Source: Spirochaetaceae bacterium (GTDB lineage: Bacteria > Spirochaetota > Spirochaetia > SZUA-6 > Bin103). From it: 20,328 nucleotides of DNA. The translations under genes were made by a program, and so were the position numbers. The notes below the pieces were generated by a model, which worked only from the letters and a program-made list of their open reading frames with translations, did not search any database and had not been told where the DNA came from. Each line of letters begins with the position of its first letter. Position 1 is the first letter of the stretch. Below are positions 1-6,656 of the stretch, in pieces. The stretch is taken from NCBI GenBank assembly GCA_028818385.1, contig JAPPNY010000227.1:1-20328 (forward strand), in the 5' to 3' direction.

Positions 1-92
1 TCGGCTTCAACTTGGTCCCGGAGACTGCCTGATTCTGCTTGTTTCTAAGGAGCGAGTCCGAGCTTGCCGATCCGTCATCCTGGGGGCCACGG

Positions 93-108
93 CGGAACTC
101 CAGTTCCG
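93..108. repeat. Near-perfect palindrome, 7-bp arms
   Basis: The arms CGGAACT (93-99) and AGTTCCG (102-108) are exact reverse complements separated by CC. The symmetry and size fit a dimeric-regulator operator, but no adjacent gene start identifies a target, so the role is unknown. Confidence 0.35.
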
Positions 109-120
109 GCGAAGTGAAGT

Positions 121-153
121 GCTGCGAGCCGCTGATGGTAGGTTTCTCGCAGC
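121..153. repeat. Inverted repeat, 8-bp arms, 17-nt loop
   Basis: GCTGCGAG (121-128) pairs exactly with CTCGCAGC (146-153). It could fold as an RNA hairpin on either strand. It has no U-tract and I cannot assign it to a known RNA family. Confidence 0.35.
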
Positions 154-205
154 GTGAACCTCCTGTGCGCAGCGTTTCTGGCGACAGGGAAAGCGCGAGT
201 GAACC

Positions 206-222
206 GGCGGTATGAGACCGCC
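206..222 (-). terminator. Hairpin past the M23 gene, weak terminator candidate
   Basis: GGCGGT (206-211) and ACCGCC (217-222) form a perfect 6-bp stem with a 5-nt loop, 17 nt beyond the stop of the minus-strand M23 gene. There is no T-run after it on the minus strand, so factor-independent termination is uncertain. Confidence 0.3.
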
Positions 223-238
223 TCCGCACGTGGTGCGG

Positions 239-781
239 CTAACCGGGTCGAACGAGCCCCCAGACGGCCCGACGGGCGCTGTCGATGGCCAGGAACGGAC
301 CCGGCGGAAGCCGACGGCCGAGCCAGCGCACCTCGAAGTGCAGGTGGGGGCCGGTTGCCCGCCCGCTCTGCCCCGCCGAGCCGATGCGCGCCCACTTCAC
401 GACCGGCCGGCCGGGGCGCGTGCGCGCGGAGTCCAGATGGGCGTAGAGGGTCGAGAACCCCAGCCAGTGGCGGATGATGACGTAGGTTCCCAAGGTGGGA
501 CTGGAGCCGACCACATCGACGATCCCGCTCTTGGCCGCGCGCACCGAACTGCCGAGCGGCGCGGCGAAGTCGATGCCCTTGTGCACCTCAAGCGCCAGCG
601 GATTCGCGGACTCGGGCCGGGTGCGCAGGAAGTAGCGTGACGTGACCGCTCCCTGCGCGGGACGCACGTACGGCGGGATCACCAGGTTGAAGGCCAGCAG
701 CAGCAGCGCGATGCGTAGCAGGCGGCGGCGTCTTCGCTTGCGCCGCGCGTGCCGTGTGAGCGGCGGAGCGACAACCGGCAT
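239..781 (-). CDS. M23-family metallopeptidase, membrane-anchored
   Basis: Predicted zinc endopeptidase of the lysostaphin/LytM type, acting on peptidoglycan cross-links or as a divisome/envelope factor outside the inner membrane. From the ATG at 781 it is 180 residues: an Arg-rich start (about residues 10-20), one hydrophobic segment (about 21-36), then a compact M23 domain. The zinc motif HxxxD is at H67/D71 (HKGID), a YAH histidine is at H115 and the HxH pair is H146/H148 (HLHFE). No coiled coil or LysM domain is present, so it is a minimal form. The frame stays open upstream to ATGs at 850 and 916. I prefer 781 because it puts the basic-plus-hydrophobic anchor at the N-terminus and avoids overlap with the divergent antitoxin at 849. 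A TAGTAT box (minus strand, 792-797) lies 10 nt before this ATG. Family call is firm; the start is less so. Confidence 0.85.
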   Translation of the reverse strand: MPVVAPPLTRHARRKRRRRRLLRIALLLLAFNLVIPPYVRPAQGAVTSRYFLRTRPESANPLALEVHKGIDFAAPLGSSVRAAKSGIVDVVGSSPTLGTYVIIRHWLGFSTLYAHLDSARTRPGRPVVKWARIGSAGQSGRATGPHLHFEVRWLGRRLPPGPFLAIDSARRAVWGLVRPG

Positions 782-791
782 CGATCGGAAG

Positions 792-797
792 ATACTA
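792..797 (-). promoter_or_regulatory. Possible -10 box for the M23 gene
   Basis: TAGTAT on the minus strand, 10 nt upstream of the ATG at 781. There is only a weak -35 (TCGTTA at 815-820, 17-nt spacer). It shares the short divergent region with the antitoxin promoter on the other strand. Confidence 0.3.
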
Positions 798-836
798 TTG
801 TCGACGGCGGCGGGTAACGACCGAAGCGGTAGAACG

Positions 837-842
837 TAGTTT
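837..842 (+). promoter_or_regulatory. Leaderless-type -10 box of the antitoxin gene
   Basis: TAGTTT sits exactly 6 nt before the ATG at 849, and no Shine-Dalgarno sequence precedes that ATG. This is the TANNNT geometry known from leaderless genes. The region 17 nt further upstream (GTAACG, 814-819) matches TTGACA only loosely. Confidence 0.35.
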
Positions 843-848
843 TGCGCC

Positions 849-1076
849 ATGACGAGAACTGTTCGCAGAATCGGCAACTCCCAGGGGATCATCTTGGATG
901 TCGCTCTGATGGACATGGCTCACCTCAAGGTGGGCGATGCGGTCGTGGTCACCGTGCACGACGGCGGTTCGATCATGCTCACGCCGGTGCGCCCGCTCAT
1001 CGACGCCGAGCGGGCCGGCAAGGCCGCCAAGTGCCTCATAGGGAAGAACCAGGATCTGTTTCAGCGGCTTTCGTGA
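849..1076 (+). CDS. AbrB/MazE-type antitoxin, no toxin partner
   Basis: 75-residue protein with a SpoVT-AbrB swapped-hairpin DNA-binding fold at residues about 3-48: the RRIGNSQGIIL strand-turn, the LKVGDAV turn and the IMLTPVRP strand follow the MazE pattern. The C-terminal 25 residues would be the toxin-neutralising tail in a MazEF pair. No MazF- or PIN-like gene follows. The next 110 nt contain only a hairpin and the end of a convergent locus, so this is a solitary antitoxin or stand-alone AbrB-like autoregulator. The ATG at 849 is supported by homology (MTRTVRRIGNS is a typical N-terminus) and by the -10-like box 6 nt upstream. It is divergent from the M23 gene. Confidence 0.8.
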   Translation: MTRTVRRIGNSQGIILDVALMDMAHLKVGDAVVVTVHDGGSIMLTPVRPLIDAERAGKAAKCLIGKNQDLFQRLS

Positions 1077-1133
1077 GCGCATCGCTCGCTGCCGTGGCGC
1101 GGGAAGGGGACGTTGCTTCGGCTTCGGATGCAT

Positions 1134-1190
1134 CTACCGGAATTTGAGTTCTTCCGGTGAGCAGGCCGGGATCGTATTGACGTAGGTCAT
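1134..1190 (-). pseudogene. Possible remnant of a PIN (VapC-like) toxin start
   Basis: Directly at the stop of the Phd-type antitoxin the sequence reads ATGA, so an ATG (1190-1188) overlaps the antitoxin TGA. From it runs an 18-codon reading frame MTYVNTIPACSPEELKFR ending in TAG at 1136-1134. ATGA overlap is the usual coupling of these antitoxins to their PIN toxins, and MTYV(D/N)T resembles the first beta-strand of PIN proteins, which carries the first catalytic Asp (here Asn). Nothing PIN-like follows in any minus frame. I infer a decayed toxin; the match is only about six residues, so chance is possible. Confidence 0.35.
1136..1158. terminator. Hairpin between convergent antitoxin loci
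   Basis: ACCGGAA (1136-1142) and TTCCGGT (1152-1158) form a perfect 7-bp stem with a 9-nt loop. It lies between two converging genes and could end transcripts from both sides, but neither strand has a T-run. Confidence 0.3.
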
Positions 1191-1435
1191 CCCCGATCGC
1201 GGTCTTCGGACACGTGTCGGGCTGCCTCGCCCGGAACCACCGGCAGCGCATCGAACTCCGGCAGCGTTCGGCGCCGGCTGAACGGCGTGCTCAGGTCGTC
1301 CGGCCGCGCCGGGATTAGCGAGGCCAGCGGGCGTCCCCGATCGGTGATGACCACGCCGTCACCGAGCGCTGCACGCCGCACCCATTCACCGGTCTTGAGG
1401 TGCAGGTCGCGGATCTCGATGCGCTGCATGTGCAC
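1187..1435 (-). CDS. Phd/YefM-family antitoxin
   Basis: About 80 residues with the prevent-host-death antitoxin pattern. The N-terminal DNA-binding part reads IRDLHLKTGEWVRRAALGDGVVITDRG with RPLASLIPA following, the usual 'allow-list strand then V-x-x-G-x-P-x-A' layout. The C-terminal tail ends in SEDRDRG, a tail common in antitoxins paired with PIN toxins. The start is either the GTG at 1435 or the ATG at 1429; I see no clear Shine-Dalgarno for either. Its expected downstream toxin is missing apart from an ATGA-linked 18-codon stub. It is divergent from the flavin oxidoreductase gene with a spacer of about 90 nt. Family call is good; present function is unclear without a toxin, though autoregulation is plausible. 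Confidence 0.75.
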   Translation of the reverse strand: MHMQRIEIRDLHLKTGEWVRRAALGDGVVITDRGRPLASLIPARPDDLSTPFSRRRTLPEFDALPVVPGEAARHVSEDRDRG

Positions 1436-1524
1436 AATGTCTCACAACCGGCCAGTTGGCGCAGGGAAGCTGCCGCGTCGCGCGCCTGTACAGCCGCGCG
1501 CGCCGGCCCGCACAGTAGGCCGAC

Positions 1525-2598
1525 ATGGCCCGGACCGCTGCTCCCCGCCTGTTGACGCCGATCACGATCAAGGGTCGGACGCTGCGCAACCGGATCGTGA
1601 TGCCGCCGATGGCCAGCCACCTGTCGCCGCCGGACGGCTCGGTGACGCAGGAGCACCTGGACCGCTACGTGCCGCGCGCGGCCGCCGGCGTCGGCCTGGT
1701 GATGGTCGAGCACTGCTACGTGGTGGCAGGCGGTCGCACCAGCGACGACCAGCTCGGCATCCACGACGACGCGCTGATCGCCGGCCACGCCCTCCTCCGC
1801 GCGCGGATCCGGGCGACCGGCGCCGTGACCGGCGTGCAGCTCAACCATGGGGGCGGCAAGGTGCCGAGCACCTGCAGCGGCCACCAGCCGGTCAGCGCTT
1901 CCGCCGGCGTGGTGCCGCGCGGCCAGGAGGAGTGCAGGGCCGCCACGGTGGCCGAGATCGAGGAGTACCCGCGCGGCTTCGCCCGCGCCGCCCGTCGCGC
2001 CGTCGCGGCCGGCTACGACCTGGTGGAGATCCACGGCGCCCACGGTTACCTGCTGAGCCAGTTCCTGTCGCCGCTGGTGAACCGGCGCGACGACCGCTAC
2101 GGCGGTGACGCCGAGCGCCGCCTGGCCCTCCCGTACGCGGTGGTGCGCGCCGTGCGGGCCGAGGTGGGGCCCGACTACTGGGTGCAGTACCGCCTGGGCG
2201 CGCTGGACTACAAGCCCGGAGGCCTGGACGACGCCGCCGCCGTTGCCGCCGCGGGGGCGTTGATCGAAGCCGGCGTCGACTCCATCCACATCTCCGGCGG
2301 CGTGCACGGCCCGCAGTCGCAGGACTGGGACGGAACCTCCGAGGGCTACCATGTCGACATCGCCGCCCGCGTGCGCGCGGCCGTCACCGTGCCGGTGATC
2401 GTTCCCGGTGCGATCCGCACGCCGTCGTTCGCCGACCGCGTGATCCGCGAAGGCAAGGCCGACCTGGTGGCGGTCGGCACGGCGATGCTGGACAACCCGC
2501 GCTGGGCGGCCGACGCCATCGAGGCGCTCGCCGGCTCCTCGCAGCCCGTCGAGCCGTTGCCCGGCCGCACCCCGTGCGGTACGGTTGGCCCTTCGTGA
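1525..2598 (+). CDS. NADH:flavin oxidoreductase, old yellow enzyme family
   Basis: 357-residue single-domain FMN-dependent TIM barrel. Seen: the N-terminal LLTPITIKGRTLRNRIVMPPM strand typical of the family, the active-site segment EIHGAHGYLLSQFLSP (E168, H170, H173) and the NRR-x-D-x-RYGGD motif (about 186-195) that binds flavin phosphate, then an ISGG-type strand and a C-terminal VAVGTAMLDNP phosphate-binding turn. It lacks the iron-sulfur and second flavin/NADH domains of 2,4-dienoyl-CoA reductase, so it is the short OYE form that reduces activated C=C bonds with NAD(P)H. Substrate cannot be read from sequence. The ATG at 1525 matches the family start; upstream spacing to a ribosome site is poor. 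It ends 18 nt before the first ABC permease and is probably co-transcribed with the transporter, hinting that it acts on an imported compound. Confidence 0.88.
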   Translation: MARTAAPRLLTPITIKGRTLRNRIVMPPMASHLSPPDGSVTQEHLDRYVPRAAAGVGLVMVEHCYVVAGGRTSDDQLGIHDDALIAGHALLRARIRATGAVTGVQLNHGGGKVPSTCSGHQPVSASAGVVPRGQEECRAATVAEIEEYPRGFARAARRAVAAGYDLVEIHGAHGYLLSQFLSPLVNRRDDRYGGDAERRLALPYAVVRAVRAEVGPDYWVQYRLGALDYKPGGLDDAAAVAAAGALIEAGVDSIHISGGVHGPQSQDWDGTSEGYHVDIAARVRAAVTVPVIVPGAIRTPSFADRVIREGKADLVAVGTAMLDNPRWAADAIEALAGSSQPVEPLPGRTPCGTVGPS

Positions 2599-2616
2599 AG
2601 GAGCACCGCAGGTTCC

Positions 2617-3579
2617 GTGGCGAGTGACCCGGCTGCGTCTGCCGCCGATGCGCAGCGCGAGTTGCTGCGCCGTCAGCTCCGCACGCGTGCCCTGCGCATG
2701 CGGCCGCTCTACCTGCTGCTCCTGATCTCGTTCGCCTTTCTGTTCGTGTTCAAGTACGTGCCGATCTACGGGATGGCGATCGCCTTCACGGACTTCAACG
2801 TCCGCGACGGGCTGCTCGGCAGCGAGTGGAACAACTTCGCCTACTTCAAGCGGATGGCGCGCGATCCGTTCTTCACGCGCGTGCTGTTCAACACCGCCTA
2901 CCTGAGCTTCCTGCGCCTGGTCTTCCAGTTTCCGGCGCCCATCATCTTCGCGCTGCTGCTCAACGAGATCAGGTTCACCCTCTTCAAGCGGACGGTGCAG
3001 AGCGTCAGCTACTTCCCGCACTTCATCTCCTGGGTGCTCCTGGGCGGCATCGTCTCGCAGATCCTCAACACCTACGGCCCGGTGTACTGGTTCTTCGGCG
3101 TGATCGGCGCGGAGCCGGTCCACCTGCTCACCTACGCCCCCACCTTCCGTGGCCTGCTGGTGCTCACCGGCATCTGGCAGAGCGTGGGCTGGGGCTCGAT
3201 CATCTACCTGGCGGCGCTGTCCGGGATCGACCCGCAGCTCTACGAGAGCGCCCAGCTCGACGGGGCCGGCCGGCTGCGGCAGGCGTTCAGCATCAGCCTG
3301 CCGTCGCTGGTGCCGATGATCTTCATCCTGTTCCTGCTGCAGGTGGCCGCGCTGATGCAGGAGTCCTGGGAGCAGATCTTCAACCTGTACAACCCCAACG
3401 TGTTCGCGGTCGCAGACGTGTTCGAGACGCTCATCTACCGCGCAGGAATACAGGACGCCCGCTTCGGGTATACCACCGCGATCGGCATGTTCCAGAACGT
3501 CGCGGGACTGATCATTCTGCTCGCCGTCAACGCGATCATCCGCCGCTCCGCCGACTACCGCGACTACGCCCTGTGGTGA
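2617..3579 (+). CDS. ABC transporter permease, LplB-like
   Basis: 320-residue inner-membrane permease of the carbohydrate uptake-1 type (LplB/UgpA-like). Seen: a cytoplasmic N-terminus rich in Arg and Gln, a first membrane segment at about residues 28-50 followed by YVPIYGMAIAF, which is typical of the LplB group, about six membrane segments in all, and the EAA loop E210-S-A-Q-L-D-G-A-G218 followed by ISLPSLVP, where the ATPase docks. It starts with GTG at 2617, since no in-frame ATG lies nearby; an AGGAG at 2599-2603 is rather far (13 nt). It is the second gene of the run from 1525 and is followed by its partner permease after 49 nt. No ATPase gene is present, so it probably uses a shared MsmK-type ATPase encoded elsewhere. 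Confidence 0.9.
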   Translation: MASDPAASAADAQRELLRRQLRTRALRMRPLYLLLLISFAFLFVFKYVPIYGMAIAFTDFNVRDGLLGSEWNNFAYFKRMARDPFFTRVLFNTAYLSFLRLVFQFPAPIIFALLLNEIRFTLFKRTVQSVSYFPHFISWVLLGGIVSQILNTYGPVYWFFGVIGAEPVHLLTYAPTFRGLLVLTGIWQSVGWGSIIYLAALSGIDPQLYESAQLDGAGRLRQAFSISLPSLVPMIFILFLLQVAALMQESWEQIFNLYNPNVFAVADVFETLIYRAGIQDARFGYTTAIGMFQNVAGLIILLAVNAIIRRSADYRDYALW

Positions 3580-3628
3580 GGCTGGTTCCCGTGAGACGGC
3601 GCGGACCCATGCGGAGGAGCTGAGCGCG

Positions 3629-4531
3629 ATGGCAGTGCGTGGCCGGACGACGGCGTCAGGGGTGTCCTTCGACATCGCCAACTATGCGTTCTTCGTGCTG
3701 CTTTCGTTGACGTTCATCTATCCGTTCTGGTCGATCATCACCCAGTCCTTCGCCCCGATCCACGCGGTCCATCGCATGGGGTTCCACGTGTGGCCGGGAG
3801 AGATCGACACCGAGGCGTGGAGCTACGTGTTCGACGAGCATCCGGTCGTGCCGGCCTACCTCAACACGATCTTCCGGACGGTGTTCGGGGTACTGCTGAC
3901 CCTGCTGGTCACCTTCACCGCCGCCTACGCCCTCTCCAAGCCGACGATGCCGTGGCGCAAGTCGCTGACCCTCGTCTACATACTCACCCTGTTCTTCTCG
4001 GGCGGGATCATCCCGCTGTTCCTGCTGGTCCGCCACCTGGGGCTGTTCAACACCCGCGCCGTGCTGATCATGGTGCCGGCGATCAACGTCTTCTGGATCG
4101 TGCTGGCCCGCAACTACCTGATGACCATCGATCAGGCGATGGAGGACTCGGCGGTGATCGACGGCGCCACCTACTGGACGGTCCTCGTGCGCATCATCAC
4201 GCCGCTGGCCAAGCCCGTGATCGCCGTGATCGCCCTGTTCTCGGCCGTCCAGCACTGGAACTCCTGGTTCGACGCGCTGATCTACGCCCCGCATCCGCGG
4301 CTGATCGTGCTGCAGATGCTGGTCTTCCGGATGCTGTCGGACCTCCGCAGCAGTTGGTTCCTCGAGTACCAGGAGATGATGCGCCAGGCGGGCATCGACG
4401 TGGAGATGTTCGCCGCCGAGGCGGTGCAGGCGGCCACCATCGTCCTGACCATCGGCCCGATCATCGTGGTCTACCCCTTCCTGCAGCGGTTCTTCGTCAA
4501 GGGCGTGATGCTGGGCTCGCTGAAGGGATGA
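3629..4531 (+). CDS. ABC transporter permease, YtcP-like
   Basis: 300-residue partner permease of the UgpE/YtcP group. About six membrane segments are visible (first at about 15-35). The conserved FSGGIIPLFLLVRHLGL segment, characteristic of the YtcP/LplC group, lies mid-protein. The EAA loop is E172-D-S-A-V-I-D-G-A180 followed by IITPLAKPVIA, and the protein ends in the usual FLQRFFVKGVMLGSLKG, which is a family-typical C-terminus and confirms it is complete. A good ribosome site (GGAGGAG, 3613-3619) lies 9 nt before the ATG. It forms the translocation channel with the preceding permease and precedes the solute-binding protein gene by 91 nt. Confidence 0.92.
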   Translation: MAVRGRTTASGVSFDIANYAFFVLLSLTFIYPFWSIITQSFAPIHAVHRMGFHVWPGEIDTEAWSYVFDEHPVVPAYLNTIFRTVFGVLLTLLVTFTAAYALSKPTMPWRKSLTLVYILTLFFSGGIIPLFLLVRHLGLFNTRAVLIMVPAINVFWIVLARNYLMTIDQAMEDSAVIDGATYWTVLVRIITPLAKPVIAVIALFSAVQHWNSWFDALIYAPHPRLIVLQMLVFRMLSDLRSSWFLEYQEMMRQAGIDVEMFAAEAVQAATIVLTIGPIIVVYPFLQRFFVKGVMLGSLKG

Positions 4532-4550
4532 AGCAGGCGGACAACTGCGC

Positions 4551-4591
4551 TACCATCGGCGCATCAACCCGAGGGAGGGCCGCGGGCTCTC
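4551..4591 (+). promoter_or_regulatory. Intercistronic hairpin and -10-like box before the binding-protein gene
   Basis: TACCAT (4551-4556) is a possible -10 element without a clear -35. Downstream, GAGGGCC (4575-4581) pairs with GGCTCTC (4585-4591) across a 3-nt loop with one G-U pair. Such a stem, or an extra promoter, could let the binding protein be made in excess over the permeases, as is usual for ABC importers. Function is inferred. Confidence 0.3.
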
Positions 4592-4622
4592 GTCGCAATC
4601 GACTCTCAAGAAGGAGAGGGAC

Positions 4623-6461
4623 ATGCAAACGAAGCGAATGCTGGCTCTGATCGCCTGCGGGCTGCTGCTTGCGGCCGGCACGGCGTTCGGGGACGGCCAG
4701 GACGAGGTCGACCGGCTCTCGTTCAGCAACGAGGATACGCTCGAGCTCGTCTGGGGCGGCTACTCCGGCACCGAGATCACCGACGACAACTGGGTGAAGG
4801 TCCACATCGAGGACCTGTTCAACGTCGACATCACCAACACGATCATGCACGGCGGCCGGCAGGAGGCCCTCAACACCATGCTCGCCGCGGGCGAGCATCC
4901 CGACGTGCTGTGGGGCTTCATCGACATGGTCGCGTGGTTCAACAAGGGTGCCTTCCGCACCATCCCGCGCGACATGATCGAGCGCTACGCCCCGAACTAC
5001 AGCGAGTTCATCGACAACGAGGGTCCGCTGACGTGGGGGGTGAGCCTGGCGCCCGGCTCCACTGACGAGTACATGAACCTGCCGCGCGCCGAGCACTACC
5101 AGCAGGGCTGTGACCGGCTGGCGACGTGGCGGCTGGACTGGCTGCGCCAGATCGGCATGGACCCGGCGGGCATGGACGGCAAGGCGCCGAAGCTGGGTGA
5201 CCTGAACGGCCTGATGCACGACGAGGGCGCGCCCCGGGAGGGCGACCCGGCCGGCATGCCGGATACCTTCTATATGTGGTTCGGCCACTTCGACTGGGAC
5301 GAGGTGGAATCGATCATGGCCGGCTTCCGCGCGACCGACTTCAACGGCAACGGGCAGCAGGACGAGATCCCCTTCGGCAGCCTCGGCGCCGGCGAAGGGT
5401 CCGAGGCCCAGGACATCGTGTTCTTCATGGGCCTGGGGATGGTCTTCGACGCGTTCGGGGTCAACTCCGTCGAGAACTACTACGATCCCGAGCAGGACAT
5501 GACGGTGCGCGAGGACACCTACTCGCAGAGCCGTGAGGCGCTGAAGGTGCTGCAGCGCTGGTTCCAGCTTGGGTACCTGGACCAGAACCTGCCGGCGGTC
5601 AGCCGGGCCGAATGGGAGCAGCGCTGGCAGAACGGATTGACCGGCATGTGGTCACGCGGGCAGAGCTGCGGCACCAGTTCCCGCTACGGCTCCCCCGGCG
5701 GGCACTGCGGCACGGTCGTCAAGAACGTGCCGGAGGCCAAGCTGGTGACGACGCTGCCGATGATCGGTCCGACCGGCATCACGCGCTGTCCGTTCGACGG
5801 ACGCGCCACGCCGATGAACCCGGGCATGGGCTACAGCATCAAGCACGACGTCACCGACGAGGAGCTGGCGCGCATCCTGCAGATCTTCGACTACCTCAAC
5901 TACGATTCGCAGGGCATCATTCACGGCCAGTGGGGCCCTCCCGGCCTGTTCTTCGACTGGCAGGGAAAAGACGGCGCGCCAGGCACGCCGTACGACTGCA
6001 TCAACAGTTGGGCCACGCCCAAGGAGGGTGTGTCAGGCTACGGCCAGCACTACGGCTTCTTCTACTACAACGCTTACCACTGGCACGACGGCTTCCGCTT
6101 CTGCGTCACGAACAAGGACCGGGATGACCTGACCGAGGGCCTGACCTGGGATGCGTTCATGAAGCAGAACCCGTACATCCAGGAGATCTCGACCCCGGAC
6201 CATCGGGAAGACATCTTCACCCAGACCGACTACCTGCCGCTCTGGGCGGAGTTCGGCGACGGGCTGAGCACGCTCAAGCAGGAGACGTGGTGGCGCTACA
6301 TCACCACCGACGTCGACATCGACGCCGACTGGCAGCGCTACGTCGACGAGTGGATGAGCATCGGCGGGCGCGAGGTGCTCGACGAACTCAACAAGGCGCC
6401 GCTGGTCGCGGACATCCGTGCAGGCGCCGCACACTTGGCCGACATGCTCCCGCAGTATTGA
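4623..6461 (+). CDS. Large extracellular solute-binding protein, LipO/AlgQ-like
   Basis: 612-residue periplasmic binding protein for the neighbouring permeases, long for the family (usually 400-550). A signal peptide is clear: MQTKR, a hydrophobic core to about residue 20, then an AFG cleavage site. The Cys at position 12 is too near the N-terminus to be a lipobox, so it is probably soluble. NTMLAAGEHPDVLWGF is the family's early substrate-cleft segment. D239-F-N241-G-N243-G-Q-Q-D247-E248 is an EF-hand-like loop of the kind that binds calcium in the alginate-binding protein AlgQ2. The C-terminal half is rich in Trp and Tyr, as expected for stacking on sugars. A strong AAGGAG (4611-4616) precedes the ATG by 6 nt. 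Substrate: likely an oligosaccharide, not provable here. Confidence 0.88.
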   Translation: MQTKRMLALIACGLLLAAGTAFGDGQDEVDRLSFSNEDTLELVWGGYSGTEITDDNWVKVHIEDLFNVDITNTIMHGGRQEALNTMLAAGEHPDVLWGFIDMVAWFNKGAFRTIPRDMIERYAPNYSEFIDNEGPLTWGVSLAPGSTDEYMNLPRAEHYQQGCDRLATWRLDWLRQIGMDPAGMDGKAPKLGDLNGLMHDEGAPREGDPAGMPDTFYMWFGHFDWDEVESIMAGFRATDFNGNGQQDEIPFGSLGAGEGSEAQDIVFFMGLGMVFDAFGVNSVENYYDPEQDMTVREDTYSQSREALKVLQRWFQLGYLDQNLPAVSRAEWEQRWQNGLTGMWSRGQSCGTSSRYGSPGGHCGTVVKNVPEAKLVTTLPMIGPTGITRCPFDGRATPMNPGMGYSIKHDVTDEELARILQIFDYLNYDSQGIIHGQWGPPGLFFDWQGKDGAPGTPYDCINSWATPKEGVSGYGQHYGFFYYNAYHWHDGFRFCVTNKDRDDLTEGLTWDAFMKQNPYIQEISTPDHREDIFTQTDYLPLWAEFGDGLSTLKQETWWRYITTDVDIDADWQRYVDEWMSIGGREVLDELNKAPLVADIRAGAAHLADMLPQY

Positions 6462-6499
6462 GGCGATCGTGAGCTGACGTTCACGGTTCCGACGCGCAT

Positions 6500-6531
6500 G
6501 GGCGGCCGCTCCCCGGTGGGTGGCCGCCCTT
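6500..6531 (+). terminator. Terminator of the ABC transporter operon
   Basis: GGGCGGCC (6500-6507) and GGCCGCCC (6522-6529) form a perfect 8-bp GC stem with a 14-nt loop whose CCCC and GGGG-like parts can extend the pairing, followed by TTCATCATT. It lies 39 nt past the binding-protein stop. The U-run is weak, but position and stem strength make it a good terminator candidate. Confidence 0.65.
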
Positions 6532-6656
6532 CATCATTGGGCGTCTGCGAGGGGTAGACGAGGCTGCGCGCGTCCGCAAAGGCTCCGCGTTGCCTATGGC
6601 ACAATGGCGCGAAGGCGGCAAGACCCGTAACCGCCTTGAAGCGAGGGATCGTAACC

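Larger units (their letters stand above)
1..238. other. Non-coding stretch with inverted repeats
   Basis: I see no convincing gene here. Frame 2 is open from the window edge to a TGA at 155-157, but its third codon positions are much less GC-rich than in the real genes nearby, so I do not call it. The stretch holds two clear inverted repeats (93-108 and 121-153) and a short hairpin at 206-222 just past the 3' end of the M23 gene. Confidence 0.5.

Noticed and set aside
2..157. Open frame at the left edge, with a stretch (LGPGDCLILLVSKERVRACR) vaguely like the end of a TrkA-C domain
   Set aside because: Only about 50 codons, with third-position GC far below the other genes and no conserved motif. 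It could be a real C-terminus cut by the window, but I cannot support it.
1315..3681. Minus-strand open frame of 788 codons opposite the oxidoreductase and permease
   Set aside because: It covers strongly supported genes on the plus strand. Its product is low-complexity (His, Arg, Asp, Val, Gln), has no recognisable domain, and such long antisense frames are expected in very GC-rich coding DNA.
4623..4660. Lipobox at Cys12 of the solute-binding protein
   Set aside because: Cys12 falls inside the hydrophobic core of the signal peptide, with too little sequence before it. The AFG site near residue 22 fits ordinary signal peptidase better.
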